The translations under genes and the position numbers were made by a program. Below the pieces are notes generated by a model. It did not search any database, was not told the DNA's origin, and saw only the letters and a program-made list of their open reading frames with translations. Shown here one piece after another: positions 1 to 4,567 of a DNA stretch of 6,599 bases. Every line of letters begins with the position of its first letter. Within the stretch, counting starts at the first letter, position 1. Location: positions 1-6,599 of the forward strand of contig JAOPWW010000400.1 of assembly GCA_025965495.1 (NCBI GenBank), given 5' to 3'. Origin of the DNA: Frankiales bacterium (GTDB lineage: Bacteria > Actinomycetota > Actinomycetes > Mycobacteriales > SCTD01).

Positions 1-536
1 CCGAGGAAGCTGCGCTGGACCTGCTGCACCTCGCCCGAGCCGCGGCAGGTGCCGCAGGTCTCGGGGTGGGTGCCGGGCTGGGTGCCCTCGCCGGTGCAGG
101 TGTCGCAGACGACGGCGGTGTCCAGGGTGAGCTCGCGCTCGACGCCGAAGGCCGTCTCGGCCAGGTCGCACTCGATCCGGATCAGGGCGTCGGCGCCCTG
201 GCGGACCCGGCTGCGCGGCCCGCGGGCCTGCCCCCCGCCGAAGAAGGCGTCCATGATGTCGCCGAGCCCGCCGAAGCCCTGGGCCCCGCCGAACCCGCCC
301 GCGCCGCCGCCCCCGGACTGCAGCGGGTCGCCGCCGAGGTCCACGACCTGGCGCTTCTGCGGGTCCGACAGCACCTCGTAGGCCGCGGTCACCGCCTTGA
401 ACGTCTCCTGCGCCTCCGGGTCGGGGTTGACGTCGGGGTGCAGCTGGCGGGCGAGCTTGCGGTAGGCCTTCTTGATCTCGTCGTCGCTCGCGCTCTTCTG
501 GACGCCGAGCAGCCCGTAGTAGTCCGTGACGGCCAC
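1..536 (-). CDS. dnaJ: Chaperone protein DnaJ (Hsp40), N-terminal 178 residues, cut by the window edge
   Basis: DnaJ stimulates the ATPase of DnaK and delivers unfolded substrates in the cytoplasm. The visible part reads, in order: a J domain at about residues 4-67 with the HPD motif at 33-35, which is needed to stimulate DnaK; a Gly/Phe-rich linker at about 74-103; then the start of the cysteine-rich zinc-binding domain, with CDTCTGEG at 144-151 and CGTCRGSG at 161-168. The remaining two zinc motifs and the C-terminal substrate domains lie beyond position 1. This makes it a type I (full-length, zinc-finger) DnaJ. The start is GTG at 536, four bases after the hrcA stop codon (541-543). Only a weak Shine-Dalgarno (GGGG about 9 bases upstream) is visible, so translational coupling to hrcA is likely (inference). 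Actinobacteria usually carry a second dnaJ with dnaK-grpE; the copy next to hrcA is commonly called dnaJ2. Confidence 0.97.
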   Translation of the reverse strand, partial: MAVTDYYGLLGVQKSASDDEIKKAYRKLARQLHPDVNPDPEAQETFKAVTAAYEVLSDPQKRQVVDLGGDPLQSGGGGAGGFGGAQGFGGLGDIMDAFFGGGQARGPRSRVRQGADALIRIECDLAETAFGVERELTLDTAVVCDTCTGEGTQPGTHPETCGTCRGSGEVQQVQRSFL

Positions 537-540
537 CGGC

Positions 541-1560
541 TCAGGCCCCGGCCAGCAGGTCGCCGACGTACCGGGCGACGGCGCGGACCTGCCCGATCGC
601 CTGCGGGTAGTCCATCCGCGTCGGCCCGACCACACCGAGCCCGGCGTACGCCGCGGCGTCGGGGCCGTACCCGGCCGTCACCACGGACGTGGACCGCAGT
701 CCCTCCACGCTGTTCTCCTCGCCGATCTTGACGTGCACCGTGGTGGGGTCGTTGACCTCACCGATGAGCTTGAGCAGCACGACCTGCTCCTCGAGCGACT
801 CGAGGACGGGACGCAGCGTGCGGGGGAAGTCCAGGGCGGAGCGGGTGAGGTTGGCGGTGCCGCCGATGGCGACCCGCTCCTCGGGCTTCTCCACCAGCGT
901 CTCCAGGACGACGGCCATGACACTCGTCAGCACCGGCCGGATGCCCTGCGGGGCGGCGTCGGGCAGGTCCGACAGCGCGGCCGGGACGTCGACGAGGCGG
1001 GCGCCGTGGAGGCGCTGCCCGAAGGCGCTTCGCAGCTGGGCGACCTGGTCGTCGTCGAGGGTCCCGGGCAGCTCCACGACCCGCTGCTCCACCCGACCGG
1101 TGTCGGTGATGAGCACGAGCAGCAGCCGGTTCGGGGCGAGGTGGACGATCTCGAGGTGCCGGACCGCGCTGCGCGACAGCGACGGGTACTGCACGACCGC
1201 GACCTGCTGGGTCAGCTGCGACAGCAGCCGGACGGTGCGCCGGACGACGTCGTCGAGGTCTGCCGCACCCTCCAGGAACGTCTGGATGGCCCGTCGCTCC
1301 GCGCCGGACAGCGGCTTGACGGTGGACAGCCGGTCGACGAACAGCCGGTAGCCGCGGTCGGTGGGGATCCGGCCGGCACTGGTGTGGGGGTGGGTGATGA
1401 ACCCCTCGTCCTCCAGCGCCGCCATGTCGTTGCGGACGGTGGCGGGGCTGACGCCGAGATTGTGGCGCTCGGCCAGGGCCTTGGACCCCACGGGCTCGTT
1501 GGTGGACACGAAGTCCTCGACGATGGCCCGCAGGACCTCGAGCTTGCGGTCGTCCAGCAC
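541..1560 (-). CDS. hrcA: Heat-inducible transcription repressor HrcA
   Basis: HrcA binds CIRCE operators and represses class I heat-shock genes (in actinobacteria typically groES-groEL, a second groEL and its own operon). Its DNA-binding activity is generally linked to GroEL availability. The 339-residue protein starts LDDRKLEVLRAIVEDF, with a winged-helix region at about 24-57 containing SPATVRNDMAALEDEGFI, then the family signature HTSAGRIPTDRGYR at 59-72. A GAF-like and dimerisation region follows, including IGGTANL and the C-terminal GPTRMDYPQAIGQVRAVARY. Length matches the family (about 340). GTG at 1560 is chosen because GGGAGG lies six bases upstream and the protein then begins as in homologues. 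Two further in-frame GTG codons (first bases at 1581 and 1596) would lie inside CIRCE half-sites and add 7 or 12 residues unlike the family. It is first in an operon with dnaJ and is probably autoregulated through the CIRCE at 1590-1616. Confidence 0.97.
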   Translation of the reverse strand: MLDDRKLEVLRAIVEDFVSTNEPVGSKALAERHNLGVSPATVRNDMAALEDEGFITHPHTSAGRIPTDRGYRLFVDRLSTVKPLSGAERRAIQTFLEGAADLDDVVRRTVRLLSQLTQQVAVVQYPSLSRSAVRHLEIVHLAPNRLLLVLITDTGRVEQRVVELPGTLDDDQVAQLRSAFGQRLHGARLVDVPAALSDLPDAAPQGIRPVLTSVMAVVLETLVEKPEERVAIGGTANLTRSALDFPRTLRPVLESLEEQVVLLKLIGEVNDPTTVHVKIGEENSVEGLRSTSVVTAGYGPDAAAYAGLGVVGPTRMDYPQAIGQVRAVARYVGDLLAGA

Positions 1561-1566
1561 TGCGAT

Positions 1567-1572
1567 CCTCCC
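1567..1572 (-). promoter_or_regulatory. Ribosome binding site of hrcA
   Basis: On the minus strand this reads GGGAGG, six bases before the GTG at 1560. It fixes the hrcA start downstream of the CIRCE operator and excludes the two upstream in-frame GTG codons. Confidence 0.85.
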
Positions 1573-1574
1573 GC

Positions 1575-1583
1575 CTGGCACTC
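1575..1583. promoter_or_regulatory. Extra CIRCE half-site
   Basis: CTGGCACTC on the plus strand (GAGTGCCAG on the minus strand) is an exact copy of one arm of the adjacent CIRCE (1590-1598). It is offset by 15 bases and in the same orientation. No matching opposite arm is seen at the usual 9-base spacing. It sits in the leader between the operator and the ribosome binding site. It could be an auxiliary HrcA contact or a remnant of a duplicated operator; the function is inferred. Confidence 0.5.
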
Positions 1584-1589
1584 GCCGCT

Positions 1590-1616
1590 CTGGCACTCCG
1601 GTCTCCAGAGTGCCAA
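1590..1616. promoter_or_regulatory. CIRCE operator (HrcA binding site)
   Basis: On the minus strand this is TTGGCACTC, nine bases, then GAGTGCCAG. The established consensus is TTAGCACTC-N9-GAGTGCTAA, so the spacing is exact and both arms keep the core GCACTC/GAGTGC. The element overlaps the last base of a -10 box at 1616-1621 and should cover the transcription start. That is the expected position for repression of hrcA-dnaJ by HrcA. Confidence 0.95.
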
Positions 1617-1645
1617 TCCTACTGCGGGAGGGAGGCGGCCGACAG
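1616..1645 (-). promoter_or_regulatory. Probable promoter of hrcA-dnaJ
   Basis: On the minus strand a -10 hexamer TAGGAT (1616-1621) is preceded, after an 18-base spacer, by a weak -35 CTGTCG (1640-1645). TAnnnT is the usual -10 form in actinobacteria. The -35 starts immediately after the stop codon of the upstream gene, so the promoter fills the whole 29-base gap between that gene and CIRCE. Predicted transcription start is near 1609, inside CIRCE, with a leader of about 50 bases. Confidence 0.6.
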
Positions 1646-3259
1646 TCAGCGCCCCCGGACCGAGGTCACCCACATCCGCTGGTGGTGCACCGTGGTCGCC
1701 GACGGCACCGCCGGCGGGACTTCCGCGGCGGACTGCGGCACGGCCTCGGCGTGCACGACGTAGGACCGCCCGTCGGTCGCCGTCGCGATCTGGTCGTAGT
1801 CGCCCTGGAACGCGCCGCCCCGCGAGAACGCCGCGAACCGGACGTCGTTGACGTCGCGGTCGACCCGCAGCGCCGGCGCGAAGCTCTTCCCGCCGTCGAC
1901 CGACTGCGCGACCCAGGTCGAGACCCGGGTCGCGTAGGTCGTGACGTCGGCGCTCGCGGTCTCCTGCCGCTGGCGCCACATCACGCGCACGGTCCCCTTC
2001 CCGACGGCTACGGCCGGGTCGTAGTGGTCGACCTGGTCGCCGGTCGGCCCGCCGTTGACGCGCGTGCGGGTCCACGTCGGCTGGGCCGCCTCGACGTCGT
2101 CGCTGGACAGCAGCACGACGTCGTTGTTGCCGTCCGGGCGGCCGCTCGCGTCCTCCACCGTCACGAACACCCGGCCCGTCCGCGGGTCGACGTCGGCGGA
2201 CACCAGGCCGCCGGCGCGCTGGTGCCGGACCGCCGCGCCGCCGAAGGCCGTGACCGAGGTCGGGGGCGTGAAGACCAGCGGCAGGCCGCTCGGCGTCTGC
2301 CCGGCGAGCGGGGCGACGGCCGTGACGACCCGGGAGACGCCCTGCGCCGCCTCGGCCAGCTCGTCTCCAGGGTTCAGCCGCACGGGGACCGGCGCGACGT
2401 CGGCGAGGAACGTGACGGCGAGCGCGCCGCTCGGGAGGACCAGCGGGATCGCGCCGATGCCCTGCGCGGCGTAGACGTTCGGCAGGTACGCCGGCGACGG
2501 CGGGCCGACCCAGGTCTTGCCCTGGTCGTCGGAGTACTTCGCGATCACGCCGGCGACCCGGTCCCAGACGACGTAGACGCGGCCCAGGTGGTGGCCGGGC
2601 GCGGAGCTGGTGTCGACGACGAGCCAGTTCTTGTCGTTCAGGCCGCCGCCGTCGTCGTCCTGCACGACGGTCGGGAGGTCCCAGGTGAGGCCGCCGTCGT
2701 GGCTGGTGCTGTCGACGATCGCCGAGCGGGTGTTGAGGCCGGTCGGGTCGAACACCAGGCTGGAGAAGTAGACGACGCTCTTGTGCGTCCTCGGGTCGAC
2801 CGGCCCGAACGCGACGACGGCGTCGCTGCCGCGCGTGTACGGGCTGGTCGGGGACACCGGGTCGAACGAGGTCAGGCCCGGGACGACGCCGACCTTCCAG
2901 GTCTTGCCGCCGTCGAAGGAGGTGGAGAAGCCGTTGGTGATGTCGCCGCCGGCGTCGTCGCGGCCCTCCTGGTAGCCGATGACGACGTGGTCCGGGTCGG
3001 CCGGGTCGACCGCCAGCGACGGCTCGGTCGCGGTGTCGTGCTGGATCAGCGGGTCCTTCGTGGTGTCCAGCGTCTGCCGGCCGGCCTCGCCGCCGAGGAC
3101 GTACCGCAGCCCGCTCTCGGGGACCGCGGGCGGGCGCACTCCGGGCGCGGCAGCAGCACCCGTGCCCTGCCCGGCGAGGGCGAGCGGCAGGCCGGTGCAC
3201 AGCAGCAGCAGCGCCGTCCCGACGACAGCGGGCCGGGCGAGGCGGGAGGTGACGGGCAC
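1646..3259 (-). CDS. Secreted sialidase-fold (Asp-box/BNR repeat) beta-propeller protein
   Basis: A 537-residue exported protein. The first 40 residues form a signal peptide: short basic start, hydrophobic VVGTALLLLCTGLPLALA, then an Ala-rich stretch with possible cleavage after ALA (29) or within AAAA (35-38). The mature part has four Asp boxes typical of sialidase-type propellers: SFDGGKTW (114-121), SHDGGLTW (186-193), SDDQGKTW (243-250) and SVDGGKSF (453-460). Other propeller-like segments are EPSLAVDPADPDHVVIGYQ near the N-terminus, DKNWLVVD, and GDYDQIATATDGRSYVVHAEA near the C-terminus. Such proteins are often annotated exo-alpha-sialidase, but I see no FRIP/YRIP arginine motif of family 33 sialidases, so the enzymatic label is not supported. 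GTG at 3259 is chosen because AGGAG lies six bases upstream; a GTG nine codons earlier (3286) is possible. It ends 29 bases before the CIRCE of hrcA on the same strand. Substrate unknown. Confidence 0.85.
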   Translation of the reverse strand: MPVTSRLARPAVVGTALLLLCTGLPLALAGQGTGAAAAPGVRPPAVPESGLRYVLGGEAGRQTLDTTKDPLIQHDTATEPSLAVDPADPDHVVIGYQEGRDDAGGDITNGFSTSFDGGKTWKVGVVPGLTSFDPVSPTSPYTRGSDAVVAFGPVDPRTHKSVVYFSSLVFDPTGLNTRSAIVDSTSHDGGLTWDLPTVVQDDDGGGLNDKNWLVVDTSSAPGHHLGRVYVVWDRVAGVIAKYSDDQGKTWVGPPSPAYLPNVYAAQGIGAIPLVLPSGALAVTFLADVAPVPVRLNPGDELAEAAQGVSRVVTAVAPLAGQTPSGLPLVFTPPTSVTAFGGAAVRHQRAGGLVSADVDPRTGRVFVTVEDASGRPDGNNDVVLLSSDDVEAAQPTWTRTRVNGGPTGDQVDHYDPAVAVGKGTVRVMWRQRQETASADVTTYATRVSTWVAQSVDGGKSFAPALRVDRDVNDVRFAAFSRGGAFQGDYDQIATATDGRSYVVHAEAVPQSAAEVPPAVPSATTVHHQRMWVTSVRGR

Positions 3260-3265
3260 GCGGGG

Positions 3266-3270
3266 CTCCT
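3266..3270 (-). promoter_or_regulatory. Ribosome binding site of the Asp-box protein gene
   Basis: AGGAG on the minus strand, six bases before the GTG at 3259. It favours this start over the GTG at 3286, which has a G-rich run of its own (GAGGGGGG) ending two bases upstream and cannot be fully excluded. Confidence 0.65.
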
Positions 3271-3331
3271 GGTGCAGCGGGGGCACGACCCCCCTCTGTT
3301 CGCCACCGGTCGCCGGACTCCTGCCAGCCCC

Positions 3332-3337
3332 TACGCT
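3332..3337 (+). promoter_or_regulatory. Candidate -10 box of a leaderless promoter for the gene at 3346
   Basis: TACGCT fits the actinobacterial -10 pattern TAnnnT and ends eight bases before the GTG at 3346, the distance expected if transcription starts at the start codon. No Shine-Dalgarno sequence precedes that GTG, which supports a leaderless transcript. No convincing -35 is visible. In the other direction I see no clear -10 for the minus-strand gene in the same 86-base gap. Confidence 0.55.
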
Positions 3338-3345
3338 CGGGGCGT

Positions 3346-4227
3346 GTGACCCGCGTCCTGCCCCTCGAGACCTGGCGGGCCCGGCGCGCCGCGCACGAGG
3401 AGCGCGTCGACGCGTGGCTCGGGCCGGTCCGGGAGCGGGCCGAGCAGGGCACGGCCCACCCGGTCGAGGACTTCCTGTTCACCTACTACAGCCACCGCCC
3501 CGGCCGGCTACGCCGCTGGAGCCCCGGCGACGGCGTCGTGCTGCAGGACGGCCCCGACGACCCGCCGTTCGTGCCCGTCGACGGCGGGTCCATTGTCCCC
3601 CCGCCGACCGATCGGGTCCTGCGGGTCGCGCGCCAGGTCGTGCACCTGCTGGACGCGACCGCCTCGCGGCCGGCGTCGTTCGGCTGCTTCGGGCTGCACG
3701 AGTGGGCGATGGTCCACCGCCAGGGCCAGGACGACGTCCGGCACGCGGCCTGGCCGCTGCGGCTCGGACCGGAGGCGACCAGCGCGGTCGTCGAGGAGCA
3801 GCCGGTCCGGTGCACGCACTTCGACGCGTTCCGCTTCTTCACCCCGACCGCGCGGCCGCTGAACCTGCTGCAGCCGACCCGGGAGACGCAGGCCGACCTC
3901 GAGCAGCCCGGCTGCCTGCACGCCGCGATGGACCTCTACAAGTGGGCGTACCGGCTGTCGCCGCACGTCCCGTCGGAGCTGGTGGCGGACGCCTTCGAGC
4001 TCGCCCGCCGGGTCCGGCTGCTCGACATGCGGGCCTCGCCCTACGACCTGTCCGCCCTCGGGCACGCGCCCGTGCGGGTCGAGACGGCGGAGGGCCGGGC
4101 CGAGTACGCCGCGGCGCAGCGGACCTTCGCGGCCGAGTCGGGTCCCCTGCGCGCCCGGGTGGCGGACGCGGCGCGGGCGCTCGCCCGGTCCGGACGGGCG
4201 CCCGCGCACGCGGTCGAGCCGGTCTAG
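3346..4227 (+). CDS. Conserved actinobacterial protein, commonly annotated '3-methyladenine DNA glycosylase'
   Basis: A 293-residue cytoplasmic protein with no signal peptide or membrane segment. Its motifs match my recollection of a family of about 290 residues, widespread in actinobacteria and labelled 3-methyladenine DNA glycosylase: HPVEDFLFTYYS (38-49), RRWSPGDGVVL (56-66), FGCFGLHEWAMVHR (112-125), CTHFDAFRFFTPTARPLN (156-173), QPTRETQ (176-182), YRLSPHVPSEL (202-212) and LLDMRASPYDL (225-235). The many invariant-looking Cys, His, Asp, Glu and Trp residues suggest an enzyme or metal-binding site. I see no helix-hairpin-helix-GPD signature of AlkA-type glycosylases and nothing that I recognise as Tag or MPG, so the DNA-repair label is doubtful. 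GTG at 3346 fits a leaderless start. The 3' end overlaps the convergent small gene by four bases (CTAG). Family recognition is from memory; function is unproven. Confidence 0.8.
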   Translation: MTRVLPLETWRARRAAHEERVDAWLGPVRERAEQGTAHPVEDFLFTYYSHRPGRLRRWSPGDGVVLQDGPDDPPFVPVDGGSIVPPPTDRVLRVARQVVHLLDATASRPASFGCFGLHEWAMVHRQGQDDVRHAAWPLRLGPEATSAVVEEQPVRCTHFDAFRFFTPTARPLNLLQPTRETQADLEQPGCLHAAMDLYKWAYRLSPHVPSELVADAFELARRVRLLDMRASPYDLSALGHAPVRVETAEGRAEYAAAQRTFAAESGPLRARVADAARALARSGRAPAHAVEPV

Positions 4228-4421
4228 CGGTCGCGCAGGCCCTCGACGCGGTCTGCGGCGAGCTCCTGGGCCTTGTCGACCTGACCGGCGAAGCGGCCGT
4301 CGGTGCGGTCGTCGACAGCGTCGCCGGCCTTCTCGATGCCGGCCTGGACCTGCTCGCTGTGCTCGCCCGCGAGCTCGGTGGCCTTGCCGGCGGCGTCCTT
4401 GACCTGGTCGAACAGTCCCAC
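4224..4421 (-). CDS. Small antitoxin-like protein (MT0933/Rv0909 type)
   Basis: A 65-residue, highly charged, Ala- and Lys/Glu/Asp-rich protein, probably all helical. It begins GLFDQVKDAAGKATELAG and contains EKAGDAVDDRTDGRFAGQVDKAQEL (written here in two parts: EKAGDAVDDRTDGRF at 30-44, AGQVDKAQEL at 45-54). This matches the 'D..TGGKYADKVDK' core of the MT0933-like antitoxin family (Pfam MT0933_antitox), and the length is typical. No toxin gene lies beside it: one neighbour is the conserved protein at 3346-4227 and the other is a hydrolase. An antitoxin role is therefore inherited from the family name only; a stress-related helical protein is equally possible. GTG at 4421 has AGGGGA five bases upstream (4427-4432). 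A candidate ECF-type promoter lies at 4472-4497. The stop codon overlaps that of the convergent gene at CTAG 4224-4227. Confidence 0.85.
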   Translation of the reverse strand: MGLFDQVKDAAGKATELAGEHSEQVQAGIEKAGDAVDDRTDGRFAGQVDKAQELAADRVEGLRDR

Positions 4422-4442
4422 GAGCGTCCCCTGTCGTCGTGG

Positions 4443-4454
4443 GCCACCGGTGGC
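4443..4454. repeat. 12-bp perfect palindrome in the leader of the small antitoxin-like gene
   Basis: GCCACCGGTGGC is a perfect dyad lying between the predicted transcription start (about 4464) and the ribosome binding site (4427-4432) of the minus-strand gene. It could be an operator for a dimeric regulator or a small hairpin. Short G/C palindromes are common by chance in such DNA, so function is uncertain. Confidence 0.3.
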
Positions 4455-4471
4455 GGCCCGTCGCCCGGACC

Positions 4472-4497
4472 AACGCCGCAGGGGCCCGGGCGTTCCC
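4472..4497 (-). promoter_or_regulatory. Candidate ECF-sigma promoter for the small antitoxin-like gene
   Basis: On the minus strand GGGAAC (4492-4497) is followed by a 16-base spacer and CGTT (4472-4475). This matches the well-known GGAAC-N15/16-CGTT pattern of group 4 (ECF) sigma factors such as SigE and the related SigH/SigR class. Predicted start is about 4464, giving a leader of roughly 40 bases with a good ribosome binding site. It lies in the 146-base gap between two divergent genes. Confidence 0.5.
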
Positions 4498-4555
4498 GCT
4501 CCCGCCGTCGACCACCCGAGGACCCCCCGGTCGAGCCGGCCGGGAGCATCCGGGG

Positions 4556-4561
4556 TAGTCA
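4556..4561 (+). promoter_or_regulatory. Possible -10 box upstream of the alpha/beta hydrolase
   Basis: TAGTCA ends six bases before the GTG at 4568, the right distance for a leaderless transcript, and no Shine-Dalgarno sequence precedes the GTG. The hexamer lacks the final T of the TAnnnT pattern and no -35 is evident, so this is weak. Confidence 0.25.
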
Positions 4562-4567
4562 GGTCGC

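Noticed and set aside
526..1851. Plus-strand open frame (441 codons) antisense to hrcA
   Set aside because: Composition mirrors the hrcA complement (Asp/Gly/Val/Arg-rich) and there is no family resemblance; hrcA is unambiguous.
3170..3259. Lipobox in the signal peptide of the Asp-box protein (LLLLC)
   Set aside because: A lipobox needs a small residue (Gly, Ala or Ser) before the cysteine. Here it is Leu, and the cysteine lies mid-way in the hydrophobic core, so this is an ordinary signal peptide.
1361..3349. Plus-strand open frame (662 codons) antisense to the Asp-box gene
   Set aside because: Arg/Asp/Val/Gly-rich shadow translation without motifs; the opposite strand has a signal peptide and four Asp boxes.
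1212..3482. Very long minus-strand open frame (756 codons) overlapping the Asp-box gene and hrcA in another frame
   Set aside because: Its translation is Arg/Pro/Gly/Ala-rich low-complexity sequence, the usual shadow of a GC-rich coding strand. The overlapping frames encode recognisable families.
3346..4421. Toxin-antitoxin module formed by the gene at 3346-4227 and the small antitoxin-like gene
   Set aside because: The two genes are convergent, not co-transcribed. The larger protein is about 290 residues with enzyme-like motifs unlike known toxins.
4462..4492. 7-bp inverted repeat CGCCCGG...CCGGGCG in the divergent gap
   Set aside because: Short all-G/C arms with a 17-base spacer are expected by chance in this composition, and it overlaps the better-supported ECF-type promoter.
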